Shown here in pieces: positions 9,401 through 19,761 of a DNA stretch of 64,000 nt (positions are counted from its first letter, which is position 1; each line of letters opens with the position of its first letter). Under the pieces are notes generated by a model, which saw nothing but the letters and a program-made list of their open reading frames with translations, was not told the origin of the DNA and did not search any database. Origin of the DNA: VAZQ01 sp963725065 (lineage in GTDB: Bacteria; Pseudomonadota; Alphaproteobacteria; Rhizobiales; Xanthobacteraceae); assembly GCA_963725065.1 (NCBI GenBank), contig CAVRXD010000042.1:113697-177696 (forward strand), given 5' to 3'. The translations under genes were made by a program, and so were the position numbers.

Positions 9401-10391
9401 ATGAAAACCATCGTTTGTTTGGCCGCCGGGTGCGCGGCGTTGATGCTCGCGGACGCGAGCCACGCCCAGAACGCGCCGGGCGGGGCTACGTCCGAGCTAT
9501 CCGACCCGACAAGTCCGCATCATCGTGCCCTACCCGGCCGGCGGCCCCACCGACGTGATGGCGCGCCTCGTCGCACAGCACCTGACCGAGGGGCTCGGCC
9601 AGAACTTCTTCGTCGAAAACCTCACGGGCGCGAGCGGCGTGGTCGGCACCGGCACGGCGGCGAATTCCCCCGGCGACGGGCACACCATCCTGTTCGTGAC
9701 CAACGACTTCGCCGTCGCGCCGACCGTGTCGAGCAAAGTGCCGTACGATGCGGTGAAGAGCTTCGCCCCCGTGACCATCGCCGCCGCCTCGCCGCAAGTG
9801 GTCGTGGTGCACCCTTCGTTTCCTGCCAAGACAATGCGGGAGCTCATCGCGGTCGCCAAAGCCAGTCCGGGCAAATACAACTATGCCTCGCTCGGCGTCG
9901 GCTTCGGGCAGTTGTCCAGCGAACGCCTGTTTCGCCTCGGCCTTGGGCTCGACGTCGTGCGGGTCCCGTTCCCGGGCGCATCGCCGATCATCACCTCGAC
10001 GCTGGCGGGCCACACACCGATTGCGTTCCTCGGCCTGCCGCCGGCCGCTCCCCATATCAAGGAAGGAACGTTGCGCGCGCTCGCCGTCACCAGCCCCAGG
10101 CGCTCGCCCGTCTTTCCCGATGTGCCGACCATGGACGAGTCCGGCGTTCCCGACCAACAGTCCGAGCTGATCATCGGCGTTCTGGTGCCGGCGGCGACGC
10201 CAAAGCCGATCGTCGACCTGCTGCAACGCCAAATCGCGCGCATCGTCGCATTGCCGGACGTAAAGGGGCGGCTCGACGCACTCGGCTTTGCGGCGGTCGC
10301 GAGCACCCCCGAAGCCTACGCGGCACAGATCAAGGCGGACATCGAGACCTGGAGCAAGGTCGTGCGCGAGGCCAATATCAAAGTCGAATGA
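9401..10391 (+). CDS. Bug-family substrate-binding protein, frameshifted
   Basis: The signal peptide (MKTIVCLAAGCAALMLADAS, ending near HAQ) is read in one frame and the mature protein (YPTRQVRIIVPYPAGG) in the next. Dropping one G from GGGG at 9482-9485 joins them into a normal protein of about 329 residues. Without that change the second part begins at an internal GTG (9525) and has no signal peptide. Start supported by GGGAG upstream. It is followed at 10462 by an acyl-CoA synthetase, so binding protein and ligase are again paired. Either a sequencing error or a recent inactivation. Confidence 0.85.
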
Positions 10392-10461
10392 GCACTGTCA
10401 TCTCGCCAATCCCAGACGCCCTTTGCTCACGGCTAACCCGTATCGCTTGGACGAGGATGCA

Positions 10462-12030
10462 ATGCACGACACACCGGTGGTGCTCGGTGACGTCATCGAG
10501 CGCAACGCCCGCTATTTTCCGGGAAAGACCGCTGTCATCTTCGAGGACCGGCGCGTCACCTTTTCGCAGTTCGCGGCGCGCGTGCGCAGGTTCGCCAATG
10601 CGCTTGCCGGACGCGGCCTGCAGCGCCAGGCACGGTTTGCCGTGCTTGCGCAAAACTGTCTCGAATATTTCGAGGCGGTCGGCGCCGCGGAACGGGCGGG
10701 CTTCATCGCGGTGACGCTGAACTGGCGGTTGTCGCCGCAGGAACTCGGTCAGATCCTCGACGACTGCACGCCGACGGTGTTGGTTTTCGAGGCGCAGTTC
10801 ACCTCCCAGGTGGAAAGCCTGCGGCAGCAAGGCAGCAGCATCGAGCGCTTCATCGTCATCGGGCCCGCCACCGACTGGGCCGAGAGCTATGAAGACGTTC
10901 TCACCGCGGCTCCGGATACGCCGCCGGCGCTGCGGCCGGAGCCGGATGACGGCGTCTATCTCATCTATACCAGCGGGACCACCGGCAAGCCGAAGGGCGT
11001 TCTGCTCAGCCACCGCGCGATCCTGTCGGCGGCCATCGGCATCTCGTGGGAGCAGGGCGTGCGCCCATCCGACCGGATGCTGATCGTGATGCCGCTGTTT
11101 CACATCGGCGCAAAGATCAACCAGCTTTCCAATATGGTGCTGGCCACGACGATCATCCTGCACCGCGCCTTCGACCCGGCCGCCGTGTTGCGCTGCATCG
11201 AGGAGGAGCACATCACCTGCGCGCACCTGGCGCCGATCATGGTGCGCGGCCTGCTCGATGACCCCGCGCTCGGGCGCTGGCGCAAGGATTCGCTGCGCAG
11301 CATCCAATACGCCTCCGCGCCGATGGCGGTCGCGCTGCTGCAGGAGGCGATGGCGGCGTTCGGTCCGATCTTCACCCAGGTCTACGGCATGACCGAGTGC
11401 GTCGTCGGCACCATCCTGCATGCGCATGAACATCGCCCGGACGGCGATGCCGCGCAGGCGCGTCGGCTCGCGTCGGCCGGACAGCCGTTCTTCGACCACG
11501 CCATCCGCGTGGCCCGTCCCGATGGCTCGGACTGCGCGCCGGAGGAGATCGGCGATATTCTCATTCGGGGTCCCAGCCTGATGACGGGGTATTGGAACAA
11601 CAGCGCGGCGACGGTCGAGGCGTTGCGCGACGGCTGGATGCATACCGGCGACGTTGGCTTCTTCGATTCCGAGGCGTTTCTCTTCATCGTCGACCGCAAG
11701 AAGGACATGATCGTTTCGGGCGGCGAGAACATCTATTCGCGCGAAGTGGAGGAGGCGCTGCTGGCGCATCCGGCGGTGCTGCAGGCGGCCGTCATCGGCG
11801 TTCCCGATCGCCGCTGGGGCGAGTCGGTGAAGGCCTGCATCGTGCTGCGCCCGGCCTGCGCCGCCGGCGAGGACGAACTCATCCAGCACTGCCGCGCCCT
11901 GATCGCGAGCTACAAGAAGCCGCGCAGCATCGATTTCGTCGATGCCCTGCCCCGCCTGTTCAATGGAAAGATCGACAAGAAGCAGTTGCGTGCGCGCTAT
12001 TGGCAGGACCAGGAGCGACAGGTGTCCTGA
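10462..12030 (+). CDS. AMP-dependent acyl-CoA synthetase / class I CoA ligase
   Basis: 522 residues from the ATG at 10462, chosen because GAGGA lies just upstream and ligase homology begins with VLGDVIERNARYFPGKTA. Motifs: YTSGTTGKPKG (ATP loop), YGMTECVVG, GWMHTGDVGFF, DRKKDMIVSGGENIYSREVE (hinge and C-domain) and NGKIDKKQLR with the catalytic lysine. It converts a carboxylic acid, ATP and CoA to acyl-CoA. The neighbouring Bug protein and acyl-CoA dehydrogenase (13638-14792) are consistent with a separate acid-degradation unit. Substrate unknown. Confidence 0.93.
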   Translation: MHDTPVVLGDVIERNARYFPGKTAVIFEDRRVTFSQFAARVRRFANALAGRGLQRQARFAVLAQNCLEYFEAVGAAERAGFIAVTLNWRLSPQELGQILDDCTPTVLVFEAQFTSQVESLRQQGSSIERFIVIGPATDWAESYEDVLTAAPDTPPALRPEPDDGVYLIYTSGTTGKPKGVLLSHRAILSAAIGISWEQGVRPSDRMLIVMPLFHIGAKINQLSNMVLATTIILHRAFDPAAVLRCIEEEHITCAHLAPIMVRGLLDDPALGRWRKDSLRSIQYASAPMAVALLQEAMAAFGPIFTQVYGMTECVVGTILHAHEHRPDGDAAQARRLASAGQPFFDHAIRVARPDGSDCAPEEIGDILIRGPSLMTGYWNNSAATVEALRDGWMHTGDVGFFDSEAFLFIVDRKKDMIVSGGENIYSREVEEALLAHPAVLQAAVIGVPDRRWGESVKACIVLRPACAAGEDELIQHCRALIASYKKPRSIDFVDALPRLFNGKIDKKQLRARYWQDQERQVS

Positions 12031-12131
12031 ACCTCCTCGCCGCCCGCGGCAACATATTCGCCCCCGCTCCTTGCCCCCGCCGCATCTCCGCCGCTAGATT
12101 TCAGCGCGAGCAAACCCGGTCGGAGGCGATC

Positions 12132-13584
12132 ATGCTGACTCGCAGAGCGCTGGCGAAGTTCGTGGGGGCGGCCGCGCTGAGTGGCGGCATGCCGCTTGGC
12201 CTTGCCGCAAGGGCCATCGCGCAAAGCGCCGCTGCGCCGCGGCCGCGCGGAGCCTACCTCATCAAGAATGGCGCGGTGGTGACCGTCGACGAGGCGCTGG
12301 GCACCCTGCCGCGCGCCGATGTACTCGTCCGCGACGGCAGGATCGCCGGGATCGGACCTGATCTGGCCGCAACGGACGCCGAGGTGATCGACGCGACCGA
12401 CATGATCGTGATGCCGGGTTTCGTCGACACGCACTATCACATGTGGAGCGCACTCGGCCGAAACTTCATCGGCGATGGCGGCTTCGGCTATTTTCCGGCC
12501 AAGAATGCGACTTCGAAGCTCTACAGCGCGGACGACTTCTACAACAGCGTGATGCTGGGGCTGGTGGAGCTCGCCAATGCCGGCATCACCACCGTACACA
12601 ACTGGTCGCACAACACGCGCACCCCCGCGCACGCCGATGCCGAGTTGCGGGCGCACCGGGACTCGATGCTGCGCGCCCGCTACGCCTATGGGCATATCGA
12701 CCAGATGCCGCGTGATCAGGCGCTCGACTTCACCGACATCGATCGGGTCAAGCGCGATTATTTCGCCGGCGGCACCGCCTTCGACGGTCTCCTCACCTTC
12801 GGGGTCAATCTGCGCGGGCTGTCGCAAAGCGAGGAGCGCACCTACCATCAAGACATGGCCGCGGCGATGGAACGCGGCCTGCCGGTGGCGATTCATGCGA
12901 GCCAGGCGCCCCCCAACGTGGTCGACGCCGCGGACTACGAGAAGCGCGGATGGCTCGGGCCGAAACTCCTCATTTGCCACTACATCCCGGCGCGCGACAT
13001 CGACGCCGAGACCATGGCGCGCACAAAGACGCCGTTGAGCTTTGCCACCCATTCGGAATTCCGCCTCGGGACTCGCCGGCGATCCGCGCGCCGCGCTGCT
13101 GCGCATGCGCAAGGCCGGCGTCGTGGTCTCGTTGTCGTTCGACGCGAGCTCGATCGCCCCGCCCAATATGTTCGAGACCATGCGTTTCACCTGGAACATG
13201 GGCATCCCCTGGAAGGGAACGCCAACCGAGGGGTTGCCCGCGGTCGGTTTCCGCGAGGTGATCGAGATGGCGACGCTCAACGGCGCCAAGGCGCTCGGGC
13301 TCGGCGACGTGACCGGTTCGCTCACCGTCGGAAAGCGTGCCGATGTCATCCTCATTCGAACGAACGACATCAATGTGGCTCCGCTCGCCAACATCGAGAC
13401 GACCGTCGTTCAGTCGGCGACGCCGGCGAACGTCGATACCGTGCTGGTGGACGGCCGCATCGTTAAGCGCGAGGGCAAGCTCGTCGCCTACGACGTCGAC
13501 AAGATCGTCAGGGACGCAAAGGCTTCCTCGTTACGCATCCGTACGGCCGCCGGGGGCGTGCTCGCGCCGCCGCCCGGCCGGTAG
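12132..13584 (+). CDS. Tat-exported metal-dependent amidohydrolase, frameshifted
   Basis: Composite protein of about 483 residues. N-terminus TRRALAKFVGAAAL is a twin-arginine signal. Metal-site motifs of the MTA/SAH deaminase branch: GFVDTHYHMW, IHAS, ICHY, FATHSEFRLG and FDASS. The frame breaks at GGG 13068-13070; dropping one G gives HSEFRLGLAGDPRAAL in continuous frame, and the second half then runs to the usual C-terminal GKRADVILI and VLVDGRIVK segments. Start has GGAGG upstream. It probably hydrolyses a cyclic amide, amidine or aminated ring outside the cytoplasm. Confidence 0.88.
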
Positions 13585-13637
13585 CGGGTTCGGACGCAAG
13601 GATCAGCTTCGCTCGCGGCACAGCGTCCCTGGCGCCT

Positions 13638-14792
13638 TCACGCCTGCCCGCGGAAGATTTCCCGCGCCAACACCATGCGCATGACCTCCACAGGTCCCTC
13701 GGTGATCATGAAGCTGCGCGCGTCGCGCCACATCTGCGCGATCGGCATCTCGGCCGCGAGCCCGATCCCGCCGTGAATTTGCATGCACCGGTCGGCGACG
13801 CGGAAGCCGAGCTCGGTGCCGCTGATCTTCGCCATATAGCTTTCGTGCCGGGAGGCGACACCCGCATCGGTCCGCGCGGCAAGCTGATACACGAACAATT
13901 GCGTCATCCGGTGCTCGGTGAAGCTGTCGGCGATCATGAACTGCACGGCCTGGCGATCGGCGAGCGGCGCGCCGAAGGTGACGCGCTGCTTGGCATAGCT
14001 GACCGCGAGGTCGAGGCAGCGCTTGGCCACGCCGAGGCCGCGACAGGCTTGGTAGAGCCGACCCGCCGTGATCCAGGATTGCGCCTGGCGCATGCCCTCG
14101 CCTTCCTTGCCGATCAGGTTCTCGGCCGGCACGATCACGTCGTCCAATGCGATCTCGCACGGCATGTCGCTCATCATGGTGGGTGTACGCCGTACGATCT
14201 TGACGCCGGGGGTGGCGGTGTCGACCAGGAACATGCTCAGGCCGCCGCGACTGCCCTTCGAGCGGTCGGTGGCTGCCACCAGCTGAAGAAAATCGGCGTC
14301 CTGCGCCTTCGTGATCCAACGTTTGTAGCCATTGATGACGTAGTGATCGCCTTTGCGTACGGCGGTGGTGCGCATGGCCCCGGGATCGGAGCCGGCATCG
14401 GGCTCGGATTGGGCGAAGGCGGTCGTCTTCTCGCCGCGCAGGACCGGGAAGAGATATTTCTCCTTCTGCGCCGGATTGAGCGTGAACAACACCGGCCGCA
14501 CATCGGGGCCGAACACGCCCGGTCCACGCGGCGGCAGCGCGACGGTGCGCGCGATCTCTTCCCAAACCACGACCATCCCCAACAGCCCGAGACCTTGACC
14601 GCCATACTCCGTGGGAACGTCGAGCAGCCAAAGACCCAGATCCTTCGCCTTGCGCTCGAGGTCGGCGCGAACCTCCGGACGCATCCCCGGGCCGTCCATC
14701 GCGTTCATTTCGACCGAAATCAACTCCCGATCGACGAAAGTCCTCACCGTGTTCTTGAGCAGCTTCAGTTCTTCCGGAAGCTCGAAGTCCAT
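13638..14792 (-). CDS. acyl-CoA dehydrogenase
   Basis: 384 residues. Family features: FAQSEPDAGSDPGAM, YVINGYKRWITKAQDADF, and the C-terminal QIHGGIGLAAEMPIAQMWRD and EGPVEVMRM. FAD-dependent oxidation of an acyl-CoA. It is convergent with the amidohydrolase and divergent from the NMT1-like binding protein 74 bases away. Third acyl-CoA dehydrogenase in the window; probably used with the synthetase at 10462-12030, although it is on the other strand. Confidence 0.92.
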   Translation of the reverse strand: MDFELPEELKLLKNTVRTFVDRELISVEMNAMDGPGMRPEVRADLERKAKDLGLWLLDVPTEYGGQGLGLLGMVVVWEEIARTVALPPRGPGVFGPDVRPVLFTLNPAQKEKYLFPVLRGEKTTAFAQSEPDAGSDPGAMRTTAVRKGDHYVINGYKRWITKAQDADFLQLVAATDRSKGSRGGLSMFLVDTATPGVKIVRRTPTMMSDMPCEIALDDVIVPAENLIGKEGEGMRQAQSWITAGRLYQACRGLGVAKRCLDLAVSYAKQRVTFGAPLADRQAVQFMIADSFTEHRMTQLFVYQLAARTDAGVASRHESYMAKISGTELGFRVADRCMQIHGGIGLAAEMPIAQMWRDARSFMITEGPVEVMRMVLAREIFRGQA

Positions 14793-14866
14793 GTCGCTTT
14801 TCCCGTTACGTTTCGTCCCTTATGGGGTTGAATATGGACCATGTTGTCACGCGGGGAGACAAGAAA

Positions 14867-15817
14867 ATGCTGCACGCGGCGAACATGGGCCTGGTTGCAA
14901 TCGTCGTCCTGCTCGCGGGACACTCGCTCGCCTGGGCGCTGGACGCGCTGAAGCTTGCGGTCGGCGCCAAGGGAATCTGGGATCAATCGATCTCGGAGCT
15001 CGCGCAGAACGCCGGCATCTTCAAGAAGCACGGGATCGCGCTCGACATTTTCTATACCCAGGGTGCGGGCGAGACGCTGCAGGCGGTGATCTCCGGCAGC
15101 GCCGACCTCGGCATCGGGCTCGGCACGCTGGGTGTCATGGGGGCTTATGCCAAGGGTGCGCCGATCCGCATCATCGGCGCGACCATGACCGGCGCGAACG
15201 ACACGTATCTGTACGTTCCAGCCGATTCTCAGATCAAAAGCCTCAAGGAGGCCGACGGCCGGACCGTCGCCTTTTCCACCGTCGGCTCGTCGACCCACAT
15301 GGTCGTGCTCGGGCTCGAGCAGCAGGCCGGGGTCAAGTTCAAGCCGGTCGCTGCCGGCACCGCCACGGCGACTCTCACACAGGTGATGAGCGGCCAACTC
15401 GACGTCGGTTGGGCGGCGGCGCCGTTCGGCGTCGAGGCCGTCGAGCAGGGCAAGATCAGGGTTATCGCGCGCGCCAGCGACGTTGTCGCTTATCGCACCC
15501 AGACCTCACGCGTGCTGGCCGCCAACCTGAACGCGCTCGACCGCCGCAGGGACGTGTTCATCCGCTACATGCGCGCCTATCGGGATGGCCTCGACTGGCT
15601 CTACTCCGACCCGGCCGCGCTCGCCGCTTACGCGGCGTGGGCAGGTTCAAGCGAACGCATCGCACGGCGGCTACGGGATGAATTCCTGCCCAAGGCCGAC
15701 ATCGACCCGTCCAACATTTCGGGGTTGCCCGAGCTCATGGCGCAGGCCGTGACTTTCCGCTTCATGCCCGCACCGCTGACGGATGCGCAGCTCGGAGAGC
15801 TGATTCAGAGGTATTAG
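14867..15817 (+). CDS. ABC transporter substrate-binding protein, NMT1/SsuA type
   Basis: About 316 residues from the ATG at 14867, preferred over in-frame ATGs at 14822 and 14834 because GGGGAG lies eight bases upstream and a clean signal peptide follows (NMGLVAIVVLLAGHSLAWA). Mature protein has NMT1-type features: FKKHGIALDIFYTQGAGETLQA, SGSADLGIG and the aligned TVGSSTH ligand-pocket segment. Expected to capture a sulfonate, nitrate, aromatic or pyrimidine-like ligand. No permease or ATPase gene is adjacent, so the transporter is encoded elsewhere or the protein is an orphan. Confidence 0.87.
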   Translation: MLHAANMGLVAIVVLLAGHSLAWALDALKLAVGAKGIWDQSISELAQNAGIFKKHGIALDIFYTQGAGETLQAVISGSADLGIGLGTLGVMGAYAKGAPIRIIGATMTGANDTYLYVPADSQIKSLKEADGRTVAFSTVGSSTHMVVLGLEQQAGVKFKPVAAGTATATLTQVMSGQLDVGWAAAPFGVEAVEQGKIRVIARASDVVAYRTQTSRVLAANLNALDRRRDVFIRYMRAYRDGLDWLYSDPAALAAYAAWAGSSERIARRLRDEFLPKADIDPSNISGLPELMAQAVTFRFMPAPLTDAQLGELIQRY

Positions 15818-15947
15818 GGCTTGCCCTCACCAACTCGCAGCCGCCGATACGCGCCAGCTGGATGCAGGCGATCTGGAGCGATTCCGACCTCGGCCCACGG
15901 AGGCGTGGCCCTCGCTTCGACGCTGGTACGGTGGGAAATTGGACCTT

Positions 15948-17203
15948 ATGCTCCGGCTGCTGGGCGGAAGAGGGAGCATTTCCGTTGACGATCCGGAGCA
16001 CACAGGGACGCAGGACTGGCCACAGGTGCAAAGCGGCGGGAGATGGAAAACACGCGAGACCGGCGATGGCCTCGTCGGTGCGCTGCCGCCCCATGCCTTG
16101 CTTTCGTGTCTGGCTTTTCTGCTGGGCGGCGCGGTCGCACATGCGCAGTCGGTCGCTTTCATCAATCCGGGAAAGTCCGACGAAATCTACTGGATGACGG
16201 CCACGCAAGGCATGCAGGCCGTCGCTCGCAGCCTCGGCATGACATTCGAGGTGCAGTATGCCCAGCGCGAACCGCTGAAGACGTTCGAGATCGCCCGCGA
16301 GACTGGTCGCGCGCGCCCCTGGGAAACGGCCCGACTATATCGTGCTCACGGACGATTATTCCGTGGCTGACCAACTCCTGAAGATCATCGACCCCACGGG
16401 GGTGAAAACCTTTCTCGCTTACAGCTCGATTCCGGTCGATCAGCGTGGCGGCATCGGATCGCCCCGCGGCAAATACAAAGGCTGGCTCGGATCGCTGGAG
16501 CCCCGGGCGGAGGACGCCGGCGACCTGACGGCGGACGCGCTGATCGAACGCGGCATGAAGGAAAAGGCGTTCGGGCCTGACGGCAAGCTGCACATGCTGG
16601 CGATTGCAGGAGATCGCTCCACGCCCTCGTCGATCAAACGCAATCAGGGCATGCGTCGCGCGGTCGCGGAAAACCCGCGCGTCGTTCTCGATCAGGAGGT
16701 TTATGCGGCCTGGACGCGGGAAAAGGCCCATGAACAAGCCGATTGGCTCTACCAGCGCTATCCGCACGCCAAGCTGATATGGGCGGGAAACGACCTGATG
16801 GCGTTCGGCGCCATGGCGGCGTGGGAAAAGCGAGGCGGCAAGCCCGGCGCGGACGCGTGGTTCAGCGGCATCAATACGTCGACCGAGGCGCTCGAAGCGA
16901 TCAAATCGGGGCGCCTGACCGTCGCTCGCAGGCGGCCACTTCATCACCGGCGCGTGGACGCTGGTGATGATCTACGACTACCATCACGGCCGCGATTTCG
17001 CCGATGAAGGGTTCGAGCTGGAGCGCCCGATGTTCGCGGAGTTCACGCCGCCGCTCGCGGACCGTTACATCCAACGATTCAGCAACGGCTTCGACAGCAT
17101 CGACTTCAGCCGCTACAGCAAGGTGAAGAATCCGCAGCTCAAGCGCTACAACTTCGGCTTCGCGCAACTGCTGGAAGCCAAGCCCTTGGAAACCAAGCCT
17201 TAG
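15948..17203 (+). CDS. sugar-type periplasmic substrate-binding protein, two frameshifts
   Basis: Composite of about 417 residues with the Peripla_BP_4 fold: AFINPGKSDEIYW after an Ala-rich signal peptide (CLAFLLGGAVAHAQ), PDYIVLTDDYSVADQLL, LIWAGNDLMAFGAM and INTSTEALEAI. An extra A near 16302 and an extra base near 16926-16930 each shift the frame; correcting them gives EIARELVARAPGKRPDYIV and GGHFITGAWTLVMIYD. The true start is uncertain: ATG 15948 leaves a long N-terminal tail, while ATG 16043 would give a basic signal peptide but needs another one-base correction. No sugar ABC permease is adjacent; similar orphan proteins serve chemotaxis or signalling sensors. Confidence 0.75.
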
Positions 17204-17302
17204 CCGCAGACAACCCGTCTAGTGCAGGCTGCGTATCCAGGCCTGCGCGGCTTCTCGACATGAGGGCAAGTGCCTCGGAGGCCGCGGCTCGGTGTCGAGA
17301 CG

Positions 17303-17640
17303 CTAGTTGCGCGCCTGCGACACCCGCTCCTCTTCCCGCATCACCTCCAGCAACCGGCGCCGCTTCTCCGCCGACTCCGGAAAGTCCATCTCCTGCCCGA
17401 TGCGCGGGTGAGCGTTGCGGTAGCGCGCCGGATATTTCAAGAACACGCCGAGATCCGACGCGGCAGTCCAGGCCCAGCGCGGATTGAACATCAAGCGCCG
17501 TCCGATCGCGATCATATCGGCCTGATCCTGTGCCAGGATGGATTCGGCCTGACTCGGCTCGGTGATCTGCCCCACCGCCATGGTGGCATGCCGTGCCGAT
17601 GCGTCGCTCGGCACCTGAGATATCCCGCTCTCCCGAGCCG
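17303..17640 (-). pseudogene. NADH:flavin oxidoreductase (Old Yellow Enzyme family), C-terminal remnant
   Basis: Only the last 95-110 residues of a YqjM-like flavin oxidoreductase are recognisable: TMAVGQITEPSQAESIL, ADMIAIGRRLMFNPRW and a C-terminal tail of about 60 residues. The roughly 270 N-terminal residues carrying most of the barrel are missing; reading upstream in the same frame yields non-homologous arginine-rich sequence up to 17791. This looks like a truncated, decaying gene next to the class II aldolase. No start codon with a good ribosome site was seen. Confidence 0.7.
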
Positions 17641-17793
17641 TTCCCCACGGTCGGCGCCGACCCCTGGCGAACCCGACACGAAACCATTGGCTTCGCATGC
17701 GCTTTCTGTTCGATTGCGCGCGTGATCTCAGACAATCTGCGCGCGAGCAGCCGTCAAAAAATGTCGCCGCGCGAGCCAGGAAAGGAAGCACGC

Positions 17794-18630
17794 ATGCCCA
17801 ACCCTCTCGCCGAGGCCTGCTACGAGCTGGCGCTCGCCAACCGCATCATCGCGCATGAAGGCGTGCTGGATGGATTCGGCCATGTCAGCATGCGCCATCC
17901 TACCGATCCCGGCCGCTATCTGCTCGCCCGTTCGCGCAGCCCCGAGCTGATCGAGCCCGCGGATATCTTCGAGTTCACGCTCGACTCCGAGCCGGTCGCG
18001 GCAAAGGGCGTGACGCTTTATGGCGAGCGCGTGATCCATGGCTGCATCTACCAGGCGCGGCCCGACGTCAACGCGGTCTGCCACCATCACTCGCCGTCGG
18101 TCCTGCCGTTCTGCATCACCGGCATCGAGCTCGTGCCGGTGTTCCACATGGGCGCGGTGCTCGGCACGGCGGCGCCATTCTGGGACAGCCGGGACGAATT
18201 CGGCGACACCAACATGCTGGTGGTCAAGCCGGAGGAAGGCCAATCGCTGGCAAGGGCGCTCGGCGCGCACTGGATGATTCTGATGCGGCGCCATGGCGCC
18301 ACTCTGGTCGGTACCACGCTGCGCGAACTCGTGTTCCGGACGATCTACTCGCACGCCAATGCCGAAATCCAATTGCGCTCGATGCTGCTCGGCAAGATCG
18401 GCCCGCTGAGCCGCGGCGAGGCCGAACGCACCGGCCCGCACCAATTGCAGCCGCGTCCCATGGCGCGGGCCTGGGAATACTGGACCACACGCCTCGAGAA
18501 GAGCGGGGAGATGCCGAAATCAGCTCCTCGCAGGGCGCGCAAAACCCAAGCGGCCAAGCCCGGCACGGCCAAGTCGCGCCGGGGTCAAATGGCGCGTCGC
18601 GGCGCCAAGGCATCGCGTGCCAAACGATGA
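17794..18630 (+). CDS. class II aldolase/adducin family protein with lysine/arginine-rich tail
   Basis: 278 residues from the ATG at 17794 (AGGAAG six bases upstream). Class II aldolase motifs: GFGHVSMRHP, GERVIHGCIY, the metal-binding NAVCHHHSPSVL and MRRHGATLVG. This family acts on sugar phosphates or decarboxylates and cleaves hydroxyacids using a divalent metal. The last 40 or so residues are unlike the family: a low-complexity tail rich in Lys, Arg and Ala (SAPRRARKTQAAKPG, RRGAKASRAKR), like a histone H1 tail. The Bug protein gene 138 bases downstream may be linked. Substrate unknown. Confidence 0.88.
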   Translation: MPNPLAEACYELALANRIIAHEGVLDGFGHVSMRHPTDPGRYLLARSRSPELIEPADIFEFTLDSEPVAAKGVTLYGERVIHGCIYQARPDVNAVCHHHSPSVLPFCITGIELVPVFHMGAVLGTAAPFWDSRDEFGDTNMLVVKPEEGQSLARALGAHWMILMRRHGATLVGTTLRELVFRTIYSHANAEIQLRSMLLGKIGPLSRGEAERTGPHQLQPRPMARAWEYWTTRLEKSGEMPKSAPRRARKTQAAKPGTAKSRRGQMARRGAKASRAKR

Positions 18631-18767
18631 AAGCTCGAATGGTGATGCCCGGCCTTGCGGCTGGCACGAGATCCTGAGTCGCGACGACCCCTGCCACGGC
18701 GCGGAGAGAGGGGTTATCGCTACAAAGGTTGATGTAACATGCCGTGCGGGCAAATGAGGACCAGCGC

Positions 18768-19745
18768 ATGCGGACAGTTCGGACGGTGCTACTTGCCGCC
18801 GCGACCGTCATGGTTGCGGCGGCGACTCCTGCGAGCGCGCAGCAGAGTTATCCCAACCGCCCGGTCCAACTGGTCGTCCCGGTTCCGCCCGGCGGCGCTG
18901 CCGATTTCATCGCGCGAACCGTCAGTGCCAAGCTCGCGGACGCACTCGGGCAGCCGGTCGTCATCAACAATCAGGGCGGCGCCGGCGGGACCATTGCGTC
19001 CCGGGGCGTCGCCAAGGCGGAGCCCGACGGTTATACCCTGCTCTTGAATTCGATCACCACGCACGGCATCGGCCCGCATCTTTACGCGACTCTTCCGTAC
19101 GACCCGGTGACGGATTTCGTCCCGGTCATCCTGCTGGCCAAGCTGCCCTTGATCATGACCATCACTGCGTCGCTGCCGGCCAAGACCGTGCAGGACGTGG
19201 TGGACCTGGCAAAAGCGCAACCTGGACAACTCGCCTTCGCGTCATCGGGCAACGGCGGCGCGCCACACCTCGCCGGAGAGCTGTTCAAGACAATCACCGG
19301 TACCGATCTCCTGCACGTTCCCTACCGCGGCAGCGGCCCTGCCGTGGTGGACGTCGTCGCCGGCCGCATTGCCATCATGTTCGACGCGGCGCCTTCGCTG
19401 CTGCCGTTCGTCACGGCGGACAAGCTTCGGCCGCTGGCGGCCGCGAGCACAGATCGCCACCGGCTCCTGCCCGACGTGCCGACGTTCGCCGAGCTCGGAT
19501 ACGGCGGAATGGACATCTCGCTCTGGTACGGGATTGCCGCACCCGCGCGTACGCCGCAGGCGATCGTGCAGCGGCTCAATGGCGAACTGGTCAAGATACT
19601 CGACATGCCGGACGTCAGACGAAGTTTCGCCCAGCAAGGCGCCGAGGCCGCCGGCGGCTCGCCTGAGCAGTTCGAGCGCTTCATGCACGAGGAGTCTGCC
19701 CGCTGGCGCGTGGTGGTGAAGCAGGCCGGCATCAAGCCGGAATGA
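18768..19745 (+). CDS. Bug-family tripartite tricarboxylate transporter substrate-binding protein
   Basis: About 325 residues from the ATG at 18768, supported by TGAGGA upstream; an ATG 24 bases earlier is in frame but poorer. Signal peptide VLLAAATVMVAAATPASAQ, then SYPNRPVQLVVPVPPGGAADFIAR, a typical Bug mature start. Convergent with the dehydrogenase at 19762-20598 with 16 bases between. Binds an unknown small carboxylate; no membrane partners nearby. Confidence 0.92.
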   Translation: MRTVRTVLLAAATVMVAAATPASAQQSYPNRPVQLVVPVPPGGAADFIARTVSAKLADALGQPVVINNQGGAGGTIASRGVAKAEPDGYTLLLNSITTHGIGPHLYATLPYDPVTDFVPVILLAKLPLIMTITASLPAKTVQDVVDLAKAQPGQLAFASSGNGGAPHLAGELFKTITGTDLLHVPYRGSGPAVVDVVAGRIAIMFDAAPSLLPFVTADKLRPLAAASTDRHRLLPDVPTFAELGYGGMDISLWYGIAAPARTPQAIVQRLNGELVKILDMPDVRRSFAQQGAEAAGGSPEQFERFMHEESARWRVVVKQAGIKPE

Positions 19746-19761
19746 CCTTGAACTGACGTAA

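Noticed and set aside
10378..11889. 503-codon minus-strand frame opposite the acyl-CoA synthetase
   Set aside because: Antisense shadow of a well-conserved ligase; no homology recognised.
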